Shown: positions 8,123 to 14,914 of the stretch, piece after piece
How positions within the stretch are numbered: the stretch's first letter is position 1
Layout of the letters: each line of letters opens with the position of its first letter
DNA from: CAZUCD01 sp964618855
GTDB taxonomy: Bacteria; Sumerlaeota; Sumerlaeia; SLMS01; JANRJK01
NCBI GenBank assembly: GCA_964618855.1
Contig: CAZUCD010000040.1
Coordinates: 1 to 25,862, forward strand
Reading direction: 5' to 3'
DNA: 25,862 nucleotides
The notes under the pieces: generated by a model
The model's input: only the letters and a program-made list of their open reading frames with translations
Told to the model about the DNA's origin: nothing
Databases searched by the model: none
Program-made: the position numbers and the translations under genes

Positions 8123-8629
8123 CTACTTCCGCTTCTTCCCCCCCGGCGCCTTCGGTTTGGCATGGGCCAGTGTCCGTTCGTAATCCTCGATGAACGCCTT
8201 CGCCGACAATCGCTTGAACGACTTCCCTACGAGTTCGAGCGGGAGGTCCTCGATCTTCTTGAACCGGATGCAGACCTTCCCCATGTCCAGCTTCCTGCCC
8301 GTCTTCTCCCATTCGCGGCGCAACCAGGCGGTGTGCTCGTCCGGATGATCCCCCATGACGAGGGAGGCGCCCGACCCCAGGTAAAGCGACATGTACTGTT
8401 TCTGCGAGGCGAGACCCGCATAGGGGAGCGGCTGCTTCGGATTGCAGTGGTACCCGGCGGGGTACACGCGGTGCGGGACGCAGTAGGCAATCATGCCATA
8501 GGACATGCCCTCCTCGAGGTCCTTGTCGAGGTTGGCGAGTATGACCTCGCGCACGGCCTCGATGGCACGGCGGCGCTCCTCGGGCAATTCGGCGAGGTAC
8601 TCGGCCACGGTGGCGGCTTTGCCTTGCAT
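8123..8629 (-). CDS. DUF1801 (YdhG-like) domain protein
   Basis: A 168-residue protein of the DUF1801 family, small frataxin-like-fold proteins of poorly defined function, sometimes proposed to handle iron. Typical features are visible: an opening TVAEYLAELPEERRRAIEAV, EEGMSYGMIAYCVP, then KQYMSLYLGSG, and a C-terminal tail KAPGGKKRK rich in lysine. The ATG at 8627-8629 was chosen because the family usually begins within about ten residues of V-x-E-Y-L; an upstream ATG at 8815 would add 62 residues with no family similarity and would overlap the kynU start. The gene is divergent from the kynurenine operon, sharing a 184-bp spacer. Function unknown. Confidence 0.85.
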   Translation of the reverse strand: MQGKAATVAEYLAELPEERRRAIEAVREVILANLDKDLEEGMSYGMIAYCVPHRVYPAGYHCNPKQPLPYAGLASQKQYMSLYLGSGASLVMGDHPDEHTAWLRREWEKTGRKLDMGKVCIRFKKIEDLPLELVGKSFKRLSAKAFIEDYERTLAHAKPKAPGGKKRK

Positions 8630-8673
8630 GGGCTTGGTCGGCGCTCCCGGGATGATGGTCAGGAAGGTGGACC

Positions 8674-8703
8674 ATATGTCTCCGCCGCTTCCAACGTCGT
8701 CAA
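8674..8703 (-). promoter_or_regulatory. Candidate promoter of the DUF1801 gene
   Basis: On the minus strand TTGACG (8698-8703) and ACATAT (8674-8679) are separated by 18 nt, about 45 nt before the ATG at 8629. The shape is acceptable but the -10 is poor; tentative. Confidence 0.25.
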
Positions 8704-8813
8704 GCAGGCGGTGGAGAACGGCTGCCCCTGCCCAAACGTCGTTGCCCGTCCGGGCGTCTCCGGCAAGGGTCCAGCCCCCGATCATCATCGCATCCCACCG
8801 GACAGGCGATCCC

Positions 8814-10169
8814 ATGGCCGCTGATTCCCAAATCGAGTTCCGCCCCGACGAGGCCTGCGCGCGCGCCCTGGATGCAGCCGATCCCCTCCGGGACTACCCA
8901 GGCCGGTTCTTCCGCCCGGAACCGCTCGGCGAAACCGGGGAGCAGACGATCTACTTCTGCAACAACTCGCTCGGGTTGATGCCGCGTGCCGCCTTTGGCG
9001 CGGTCGAGCACGAGTTGAACGCATGGGCCCGCCGCGGCCACCATGCCCGATTCCTCGAGCGCGAGGGTTGGACCTGGGAGACCGACCGCGCGGTCCCAAA
9101 GGGCAATCCGCGCTCATGGTACAACTACCACCTCGGGTTCCGCGAGTCGTGCGCGCGCCTGGTGGGCGCGAAGCCCGGGGAGGTCGTCATGATGAATGCC
9201 CTCTCCGTGAACCTGCACCTGCTCCTCGTCAGCTTCTACCGCCCCACGCCCGAGCGTTTCCGCATCGTCACCGATCATCCGACCTTCCCGTCGGACAACC
9301 ACGCGGTGAGGACGCACATTGCCTCGCGGGGCTTCGACCCCGCTTTGGCCCACGCGAGGATTCGTCCGCGCGCGGGGGAGCACACCCTTCGCACGGCGGA
9401 TGTCGTCTCCTGGCTGCGCGAGCATGGCCGCGACGTCGCCGTGGTCCTGTTCGCGGGCGTGAACTTCGTCACCGGGCAGGCCCATGACATTGCCGCCATC
9501 ACGGCGGCGGCGCACGAGGCGGGATGCGTCTGCGGCTGGGACCTTGCGCACGCGGCGGGCAACGTCGAGTTGAGGCTGCACGACTGGGACGTGGACTTTG
9601 CGGCGTGGTGCACCTACAAGTACATCAGCGCGGGCCCCGGAGGTCCCGGCGGCGCGTTCATCCACGAGCGACACGGCACGCGGCCCGACATCCATCGTTT
9701 CGCAGGTTGGTGGGGGGATGATCCGTGCGAACGGCTGCGCATGGACGTCGAGGCGGACTTCGAGCCCGCCCCCGGCGCCGAGGGGTGGCAGATCAGCAAC
9801 CCGGCCCTCTTCACCATGGCGCCCCTGCGCGCCTCCATGGACCTGTACGAAGAGGCCGGCATGCAGGCCTTCACCGCAAAATCGCGCCTCCTGACCGGCT
9901 ACCTCGAGTACCTCGTCCGCCACCACGGCGGGGACGCGGTCAGCATCATCACCCCGGCGGACCAGCGCGGCTGCCAGCTCTCCTTCACCCTTGATGCCGG
10001 GGCACGCGAACTCCTCGCCGAGCTCGAGCGCCGGGGCGTCGTCTGCGACTTCCGCGAACCGAACGTCATCCGCGTCGCGCCGTACCCATTTGCGAACACA
10101 TTCCACGAGGTCTGGCGGTTCGCGGAGATCTTTCGCGCGTCCCTCATCCGCCTGAAGGAAGCCCGCTGA
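8814..10169 (+). CDS. kynU: Kynureninase
   Basis: A 451-residue PLP-dependent hydrolase that splits kynurenine into anthranilate and alanine in tryptophan catabolism. Family landmarks are IYFCNNSLGLMPRA (47-60), ARFLEREGWTWE, LSVNLHLLLVSFY, TDHPTFPSDNHAV (153-165), CGWDLAHAAGN with D243 and H246, the PLP lysine K269 in WCTYKYISAGPGGPGG, and RFAGWWGDD at 295-303. The length matches bacterial kynureninases. The ATG at 8814 follows a weak AGGCGA; longer frames run antisense into the DUF1801 gene and are rejected. The next gene, tryptophan 2,3-dioxygenase, starts one base after this stop, so the two form one operon. Confidence 0.97.
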   Translation: MAADSQIEFRPDEACARALDAADPLRDYPGRFFRPEPLGETGEQTIYFCNNSLGLMPRAAFGAVEHELNAWARRGHHARFLEREGWTWETDRAVPKGNPRSWYNYHLGFRESCARLVGAKPGEVVMMNALSVNLHLLLVSFYRPTPERFRIVTDHPTFPSDNHAVRTHIASRGFDPALAHARIRPRAGEHTLRTADVVSWLREHGRDVAVVLFAGVNFVTGQAHDIAAITAAAHEAGCVCGWDLAHAAGNVELRLHDWDVDFAAWCTYKYISAGPGGPGGAFIHERHGTRPDIHRFAGWWGDDPCERLRMDVEADFEPAPGAEGWQISNPALFTMAPLRASMDLYEEAGMQAFTAKSRLLTGYLEYLVRHHGGDAVSIITPADQRGCQLSFTLDAGARELLAELERRGVVCDFREPNVIRVAPYPFANTFHEVWRFAEIFRASLIRLKEAR

Positions 10170-10170
10170 G

Positions 10171-10953
10171 ATGGCACTCAACTACTCCAGCTACCTCAAG
10201 CTCCCCGAGCTGCTCGCCCTGCAGGAGCCCAAGTCCGATCCCGAGCAGCAGGACGAGCTGCTCTTCATCGTGATCCACCAGGTGTATGAGCTTTGGTTCA
10301 AGCTCATGCTGCACGAGATCGACAAGGTGCGGCGCGACTTCTCCTCGGGGGACATCTTCGGCGCGATCCACACGTTCAAGCGCCTGCGCACGATCATGAA
10401 GACGCTCGTCGGGCAACTCGACATCCTCGAAACCATGACGCCGCTTTCGTTCACCGCGTTCCGCGACCGGCTCGAGTCCGCGAGCGGCTTCCAGTCGATC
10501 CAGTTCCGCGAGGTCGAGTTCATGCTCGGGTACAAGCGCGCGGACACGCTCAAGTACCATCCGCCGGGGAACCCCGCGCTCGCGGTGCTGGAGCGTCGCC
10601 TGCGGGAGCGCAGCGTCATCGACCACTTCCTCGACTTCCTCGCCCTGCAGGGCGTGGCGATCCCCGCGGAGCTGCGCGCGCGCGACGTCACGCTCCCCGC
10701 AGAGCCCAGCGAGGCGGTGCAGGAGGGGCTCCTTCACCTCTACAAGACGCGCGGCGAATGCTCGATCCTCTTCGAGGTCATGATGGACTTCGACGAGGGG
10801 ATCCAGGAGTGGCGCTACCGCCACGTGAAGATCGTCGAGCGCACAATCGGCAGCAAGCAGGGCACCGGCGGCTCCCCGGGGGTCGAGTTCCTGAAGAAGT
10901 CGCTGTTCCGTCCCCTGTTCGCCGACCTGTGGGCGATCCGGCACAGGATGTGA
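10171..10953 (+). CDS. kynA: Tryptophan 2,3-dioxygenase
   Basis: A 260-residue haem dioxygenase that opens the indole ring of L-tryptophan to give N-formylkynurenine, the first step of the kynurenine pathway. Diagnostic segments are FIVIHQVYELWFKLMLHEID (H36 in the substrate pocket), FKRLRTIMKTLVGQLDILETM, ASGFQSIQFREVE (R113), and RHVKIVERTIGSKQGTGGS, where H218 matches the axial haem ligand and T232 the substrate-binding Thr. The length fits the bacterial form. A ribosome site (AAGGAA) lies inside the end of kynU, and the ATG follows the kynU stop after one base, implying tight coupling. Kynurenine formamidase, needed between this step and KynU, is not in the window. Confidence 0.97.
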   Translation: MALNYSSYLKLPELLALQEPKSDPEQQDELLFIVIHQVYELWFKLMLHEIDKVRRDFSSGDIFGAIHTFKRLRTIMKTLVGQLDILETMTPLSFTAFRDRLESASGFQSIQFREVEFMLGYKRADTLKYHPPGNPALAVLERRLRERSVIDHFLDFLALQGVAIPAELRARDVTLPAEPSEAVQEGLLHLYKTRGECSILFEVMMDFDEGIQEWRYRHVKIVERTIGSKQGTGGSPGVEFLKKSLFRPLFADLWAIRHRM

Positions 10954-10982
10954 TGGCTGGCGACCTGAAGGCCCGGCATTGA
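10953..10982 (+). CDS. Nine-residue mini-ORF linking kynA to the phosphatase gene
   Basis: The sequence TGATG joins the kynA stop (10951-10953) to an ATG at 10953-10955, with AGG a few bases upstream. This frame reads MAGDLKARH and stops at TGA 10980-10982, which itself overlaps the TTG start of the next gene (10979-10981). The arrangement would let a ribosome pass by re-initiation from kynA to the phosphatase gene. It may equally be chance in a short spacer. Confidence 0.3.
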   Translation: MAGDLKARH

Positions 10983-12103
10983 AGACCGCCGCCGCACGGA
11001 GGCGCTCCCGCGCCGTGTCCCACTTCGGGCGCGCCGCGCGCCTGTTCGCGCGGTGGGAGGTGGCCGCCCTCATGCTCTCGTTCGGCTGCCTCGTGGCCGC
11101 GGGGATCCTCGACCTCGAAAACGACGGCCATGCGCGTGTGGCGCGCACGATGATGGCGTTGGCGGGGCTCATGGGACTCGGCGTGACCACGCTGGCACTC
11201 GCGCGCGCCCGGAGGTCCGAGTCCAAGGGGCGCAGGCTCGTGCGCGAACTGGGGGACCTCGGGGTCGTCGCCGCGGACTCCGTGCGCTTTGCCATCGTAG
11301 GGGACACGGGGCACCGTCCCGAGCGTGCGGCGCGCGTCGCCGCGGCCATGGCATCCTCCCACCGCGGGGCACCGCTCGCGGGAGCGTGGCTTGTCGGGGA
11401 CGTGCTTGACGGCGCGGACAGCTACCTCGACGCGCGCGAAGAGCACATCGACGAACCCTTCGCCGCACTGCTGGCCGCAGGCGTGCCCCTCCTCGGCGTT
11501 CTCGGCAACCACGACCACTCCGCGGGCTACGCCGATGAGCTGGCCCGCGAGCCCTTGCTGCACATGCAGGGCAGGCGATGCTACTCACGCACCTTTGGCG
11601 AAGTGATCGCCTTCTTCGTGCTCGATTCCGAACGACTGCCGGACGAACCCGGGCAGGTCCATTGGCTGCGGGGCGCGCTCGAGTCCAGCACCGCGCGGTG
11701 GCGCGTGCTCCTCAGCCACCACCCCCTCGTGGCGAGCGAGACGGGGCACGGGCCCGACCACTTCCGCCACCGCATGCTCCGTCGCGTGCTCGCGAAGCCC
11801 GGCCTGCTGCACCTCGTTGTGTCCGGCCACAACCACGTCTACGAACGGTCCCGGCACCGGCACGGGGTGACCCACATCGTGGTCGGGACGGGAAGCGTGG
11901 CATCCTCCCGCCCGGCACTGCCCGATCCGGCGCTCGCGGTGGGATTGGCGCAGAAGGGGACCTGGCTGCACCTTGAGGCGACGCCCGATTGGCTGCGGCT
12001 GAGGGCGATGGCGCTGGACGGGACCGTGGTGGACGAGTTTGTGCTGGGGATGCTGCCCCGTTTCTCTTTGCCCCAGCCGGGCGGGGGCCCGGAAAGTCCC
12101 TGA
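10979..12103 (+). CDS. Membrane-anchored calcineurin-like phosphatase
   Basis: A 374-residue protein with two predicted transmembrane helices (about 27-45 and 57-76) followed by a metallophosphoesterase domain resembling purple acid phosphatases. Metal motifs are AIVGDTGH (D109), LVGDVLDG (D141), LGNHDHSAGY (N177, H178, D179), LLSHHPLV (H247/H248) and SGHNHVYER (H284, H286). The GHNHVYER ending favours the purple-acid-phosphatase-like branch. The start is a TTG (10979) with GAAGG 7 nt upstream, overlapping the stop of a mini-ORF. It is close behind kynA and probably in the same transcript, but no known step of tryptophan breakdown needs a phosphatase. The side of the membrane on which the domain lies and its substrate are unknown. 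Confidence 0.85.
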   Translation: MKTAAARRRSRAVSHFGRAARLFARWEVAALMLSFGCLVAAGILDLENDGHARVARTMMALAGLMGLGVTTLALARARRSESKGRRLVRELGDLGVVAADSVRFAIVGDTGHRPERAARVAAAMASSHRGAPLAGAWLVGDVLDGADSYLDAREEHIDEPFAALLAAGVPLLGVLGNHDHSAGYADELAREPLLHMQGRRCYSRTFGEVIAFFVLDSERLPDEPGQVHWLRGALESSTARWRVLLSHHPLVASETGHGPDHFRHRMLRRVLAKPGLLHLVVSGHNHVYERSRHRHGVTHIVVGTGSVASSRPALPDPALAVGLAQKGTWLHLEATPDWLRLRAMALDGTVVDEFVLGMLPRFSLPQPGGGPESP

Positions 12104-12145
12104 AACTTCATTCCGCGCAGCAGTCGCGCTTTCCGGGGTAACCAA

Positions 12146-13081
12146 ATGCCGAAACGCAACAAGATCACCGTCATCGGGGCCGGCAACGTCGGCGCCACCG
12201 CAGCCCACTGGGCCGCCAGCAAGGAACTCGGGGACGTCGTCCTGGTGGACATCGTCGAGGGGCTCCCGCAGGGCAAGGGGCTCGACCTGTTCCAGGCATC
12301 CCCCATCGAGGGCTTCGACAGCACGATCACCGGCACGAACAGCTACGAGCCGACCGCCGATTCCGACGTCGTGATCATCACGTCCGGCCTCGCCCGCAAG
12401 CCGGGCATGAGCCGCGAGGACCTGCTCAACAAGAACGCCGAAATCGTCGCCAGCGTCTCGCGCAGCGCCTACAAGTTCTCCCCGAACGCCATCTACATCA
12501 TCGTTTCGAACCCGCTGGACATCATGTGCTCGGTCACAATGCAGGCGACGGGCCTGCCGAAGAACCGGGTCGTCGGCATGGCGGGCATCCTCGACACGGC
12601 CCGCTACCGCGCGTTCCTCGCGATGGAGACCGGCGTCAGCGTCGAGGACATCCAGGCGCTCGTGCTCGGCGGCCATGGCGACGACATGGTGCCCCTCGTG
12701 TCCTACACGACCATTGGCGCAATCCCCGTCACGCAGTTCATCCCGAAGGACAAGCTGGACTCGATTGTCGAGCGCACCCGCAAGGGCGGCGGAGAGATCG
12801 TCTCGCTGCTCAAGACCGGCTCGGCCTACTATGCGCCAAGCTCCGCCTCCGTGCAGATGGCGGAGGCGATCCTGAAGGACAAGAAGCGCATCCTCCCGTG
12901 CGCCGCGTACTTGGAGGGCGAGTACGGCATCAACGGCATCTTCGTCGGCGTGCCCGTGCTGCTCGGCAAGAACGGGGTCGAGAAAATCATCGAGGTGGCG
13001 CTGACCGCGGAGGAGCGCGCCGCGCTGCACAAGAGCGCCGCGAGCGTCCAGTCCGGCGTCGCGATGCTTCCCAAGTTCTGA
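12146..13081 (+). CDS. mdh: Malate dehydrogenase (LDH-like type)
   Basis: A 311-residue NAD-dependent dehydrogenase of the lactate/malate family, interconverting malate and oxaloacetate. It has the Rossmann loop VIGAGNVGATAA (9-20), the NAD-selecting acid D35, and the substrate loop ARKPGMSR (R84, R90); Arg rather than Gln in this loop points to malate, not lactate. IVSNPLDIM (N122), GILDTARYR (D150, R153) and the catalytic H177 in LGGHGDDMVP complete the active site. The length is that of the LDH-like bacterial MDHs. A GGGG tract lies upstream of the ATG. The 42-bp gap from the phosphatase gene could allow read-through or a separate promoter. A stable hairpin follows the stop. Confidence 0.97.
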   Translation: MPKRNKITVIGAGNVGATAAHWAASKELGDVVLVDIVEGLPQGKGLDLFQASPIEGFDSTITGTNSYEPTADSDVVIITSGLARKPGMSREDLLNKNAEIVASVSRSAYKFSPNAIYIIVSNPLDIMCSVTMQATGLPKNRVVGMAGILDTARYRAFLAMETGVSVEDIQALVLGGHGDDMVPLVSYTTIGAIPVTQFIPKDKLDSIVERTRKGGGEIVSLLKTGSAYYAPSSASVQMAEAILKDKKRILPCAAYLEGEYGINGIFVGVPVLLGKNGVEKIIEVALTAEERAALHKSAASVQSGVAMLPKF

Positions 13082-13098
13082 AAGACAGGATGCGGATT

Positions 13099-13141
13099 CC
13101 AGGTTTCGGGTGCCGGTTCCACTCCGGCATCCGAAGCCTGG
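13099..13141 (+). terminator. Strong stem-loop between mdh and pheS
   Basis: Bases 13099-13116 pair with 13124-13141 to form an 18-bp stem that in RNA would have only two G-U wobbles, closing a 7-nt loop. There is no U tract, so it could be a terminator, a 3' end stabiliser for mdh, or an attenuator before pheS. Confidence 0.5.
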
Positions 13142-13149
13142 CCCCCGGC

Positions 13150-13191
13150 CTCCGACCCCCGACTCACCATTCCCGAATCCCGAATCCCGAA
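13150..13191 (+). repeat. Degenerate heptamer array abutting the pheS start
   Basis: Six phased 7-nt units are visible: ctccgac, ccccgac, tcaccat, and three identical tcccgaa. The array ends two bases before the pheS ATG and leaves no room for a Shine-Dalgarno. It matches arrays in the next three spacers. Confidence 0.75.
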
Positions 13192-13193
13192 AC

Positions 13194-14219
13194 ATGCCCG
13201 AAAGTGAGGGTTCGCCCGAACTCGCGTCCCTGCTCGCCGAATTGGCCGAGCGCATCCCCCCCGCCTGCGACCGGCTTGCGGAGGCGGGCGATCTCGCGCA
13301 GCTCGACGCCATGCGCGTCGAGGTCCTCGGCAAGAAGGGGCTGCTGACCGAGCTGAACGCACGGATGGGGGTGCTGACCCCCGCCGAGAAGCCCATCGCC
13401 GGCAAGCTCCTCAATGCACGGAAGGCGCAGTTTCTCCAGGCCTTCAATGCGCGCAAGGAAGTGCTCGACGCGGCCGCCCTGCAGGCCACCCTGCAAAAGG
13501 ACGCCGTGGACGTCACGCTCCCCGGCATCAGGCCCCGCACCGGGCACCTGCACCCCATCACGCGCACCACCCTCGACATCGAGGCCATCTTCCGCTCGAT
13601 GGGATTCCGGGTCGAGCGCGGGCCCGAGATCGAAAACGAGTGGTTCAACTTCGAGGCCCTGAACGTCCCCGCGGACCATCCTGCGCGCGACATGCAGGAC
13701 ACGTTCTACGTCGAGGGGCCCGCGCTCCTGCGCACGCACACCTCGCCGACGCAGCTCCGCGCGATGATGACCCTGAAGCCACCCATGGCCGTCGTGACGA
13801 CAGGTCGCGTCTACCGATGCGACTCCGATGCGACGCACTCCCCCATGTTCCACCAGATGGAGGGGCTGTACATCGACCGCGACGTGTCCTTCGCCCACCT
13901 CAAGGGCGTGCTGAACGAGTTCATCCGCGCGTTCTATGGGCCCGGCACTGCGACGAGGTTTCGTCCGTCCTTCTTCCCATTCACCGAGCCCAGCGCGGAG
14001 ATGGACATCAAGTCCCCCATCGTCAAGGGCGGGTGGATGGAAGTGCTCGGCTGTGGAATGGTCCATCCAAACGTCATCGAAGCCGCCGGCCTCGACCCCG
14101 CGGATTGGAAAGGGTTCGCCTTCGGTCTCGGCGTTGACCGGCTCGCCATGATCAAGTACGGCATTACGGACATACGCCTCCTGACGGAAAACGACATGAG
14201 GTTTCTGAGGCAATTCTAG
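13194..14219 (+). CDS. pheS: Phenylalanyl-tRNA synthetase alpha subunit
   Basis: The 341-residue catalytic subunit of the tetrameric class II enzyme that charges tRNA-Phe. The N-terminal 85 residues form the helical tRNA-binding arm (VLGKKGLLTELNARM). The core has RTTLDIEAIFRSMGF, the GPEIENEWFNFEALN segment, DMQDTFYV, RTHTSPTQLRAM, the motif 2 loop GRVYRCDSDATHSPMFHQME and motif 3 GLGVDRLAMIKYGI. The ATG at 13194 begins MPESEGSPEL and gives the usual length. An in-frame upstream start at 13110 would translate the repeat array and is unlikely. There is no Shine-Dalgarno because heptamer repeats run almost to the start. pheT lies downstream but is separated by a small gene and two repeat-rich spacers. 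Confidence 0.97.
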   Translation: MPESEGSPELASLLAELAERIPPACDRLAEAGDLAQLDAMRVEVLGKKGLLTELNARMGVLTPAEKPIAGKLLNARKAQFLQAFNARKEVLDAAALQATLQKDAVDVTLPGIRPRTGHLHPITRTTLDIEAIFRSMGFRVERGPEIENEWFNFEALNVPADHPARDMQDTFYVEGPALLRTHTSPTQLRAMMTLKPPMAVVTTGRVYRCDSDATHSPMFHQMEGLYIDRDVSFAHLKGVLNEFIRAFYGPGTATRFRPSFFPFTEPSAEMDIKSPIVKGGWMEVLGCGMVHPNVIEAAGLDPADWKGFAFGLGVDRLAMIKYGITDIRLLTENDMRFLRQF

Positions 14220-14234
14220 GAGGCAGGGGCCAGA

Positions 14235-14269
14235 GTCCGGGGACCGGGGACCAGATACCGGGGACCGGA
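14235..14269 (+). repeat. G-rich heptamer array after pheS
   Basis: Five phased 7-nt units run gtccggg, gaccggg, gaccaga, taccggg, gaccgga. Read on the other strand these are CCCGGTC-type, similar to the C-rich array at 14347-14381, so the two blocks form an interrupted inverted repeat. Confidence 0.75.
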
Positions 14270-14346
14270 GTTGGAAACTGACACGTGCATGGAGTTGGAT
14301 CATCCACCGACCATTCTTTCCCGCCTTCTGGCCCCCGAACACCGGC

Positions 14347-14381
14347 CCCTGACCTCCGACCTCTGACCCCCGACCCCTGAC
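14347..14381 (+). repeat. C-rich heptamer array before the small anchored protein
   Basis: Five phased units of CYCYGAC form: ccctgac, ctccgac, ctctgac, ccccgac, ccctgac. It lies about 20 bp before the ATG at 14403 and can pair imperfectly with the G-rich array at 14235-14269 across roughly 75 bp. Confidence 0.8.
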
Positions 14382-14402
14382 CGCATCGCACGGAGCCCTC
14401 CC

Positions 14403-14783
14403 ATGAAAAACGTCCTCTTCACTCTACTCGTTCTCGACATGCTCCTGCTTTTCGGCGCCGGCATGCGCATGATGGGCGCGACCGCGAAGGAGCCCGGCAC
14501 CTATCGCTATACTCCCTCAGCCAGCTCCTCGTCCCGGGTTAGTGCCGCCCCGGCAGCAGAGGATGCGCAGCCCTCGGCCTCTGGCGACTCCGGCAATGCG
14601 GCCCGGTTCACCGATGCGATGACGAACACCGGAGGATCGGATGCGCCGCCAGGGCTTGAGAACGCGATCGGCGGCAACCGCCCCACTTACGAAGTCGACA
14701 TCAACGGCAACCCACAAGCCGACAACGAGGCTGCCCTCGACGACGCACGCGCCAAGATCGGCGCCCTGGGCGGCAAGCCCTGA
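14403..14783 (+). CDS. Small membrane-anchored protein between pheS and pheT
   Basis: An unrecognised 126-residue protein. Residues 3-22 are hydrophobic (VLFTLLVLDMLLLFGAGMRM) after a single Lys, giving a signal anchor or uncleaved signal peptide; no lipobox is seen. The remainder is low-complexity, rich in Ser, Ala, Gly and Asp, and probably disordered: TPSASSSSRVSAAPAAED, then GNRPTYEVDINGNPQADN and a short helix AALDDARAKIGAL. The ATG has GGAG about 8 nt upstream and codon use matches its neighbours, which supports a real gene. It interrupts the usual pheS-pheT adjacency and is flanked on both sides by heptamer arrays. No function can be proposed. Confidence 0.7.
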   Translation: MKNVLFTLLVLDMLLLFGAGMRMMGATAKEPGTYRYTPSASSSSRVSAAPAAEDAQPSASGDSGNAARFTDAMTNTGGSDAPPGLENAIGGNRPTYEVDINGNPQADNEAALDDARAKIGALGGKP

Positions 14784-14794
14784 AGAACCCGCGC

Positions 14795-14829
14795 ATCGGG
14801 AATCAGGAAAGGGATATCGGGAATCGGGG
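14795..14829 (+). repeat. G-rich heptamer array before pheT
   Basis: Phased units atcggga, atcagga, aagggat, atcggga, atcgggg. On the minus strand these are TCCCGAT-type, the counterpart of the C-rich units immediately downstream. Confidence 0.75.
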
Positions 14830-14857
14830 GTCGGCCGACCCCTGATCCCTGATCCCC
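14812..14857 (+). other. Long imperfect hairpin formed by opposed heptamer arrays
   Basis: The centre ggggtcgg/ccgacccc (14827-14842) is a perfect palindrome, and pairing extends outward through about 20 base pairs with a few mismatches. It lies between the small anchored gene and pheT and could act as a terminator, attenuator or mRNA stabiliser. There is no U tract. Confidence 0.6.
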
Positions 14858-14902
14858 GCCTCGCGATCCCCAACCTCCGGCCCCAACCCCTCCATCCCAA
14901 AC
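14840..14902 (+). repeat. C-rich degenerate heptamer array leading into pheT
   Basis: Clear units ccctgat, ccctgat, ccccgcc, tcgcgat, ccccaac are followed by increasingly degenerate 7-nt units (ctccggc, cccaacc, cctccat, cccaaac) that end 12 bp before the pheT ATG. Confidence 0.6.
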
Positions 14903-14914
14903 GACACGAGTTCC

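Noticed and set aside
8630..8815. N-terminal extension of the DUF1801 protein to an ATG at 8815
   Set aside because: The extra 62 residues have no similarity to the family and would overlap the kynU start. ATG 8629 places the conserved V-x-E-Y-L at its usual position.
11585..13702. A 705-codon minus-strand open frame across the phosphatase, mdh and pheS genes
   Set aside because: It lies opposite three clearly identified genes with full motif sets; the translated sequence is low-complexity and resembles no family.
13150..14381. Heptamer arrays considered as a CRISPR array
   Set aside because: Units are 7 nt, contiguous and degenerate, with no 25-40 nt repeats, unique spacers or cas genes.
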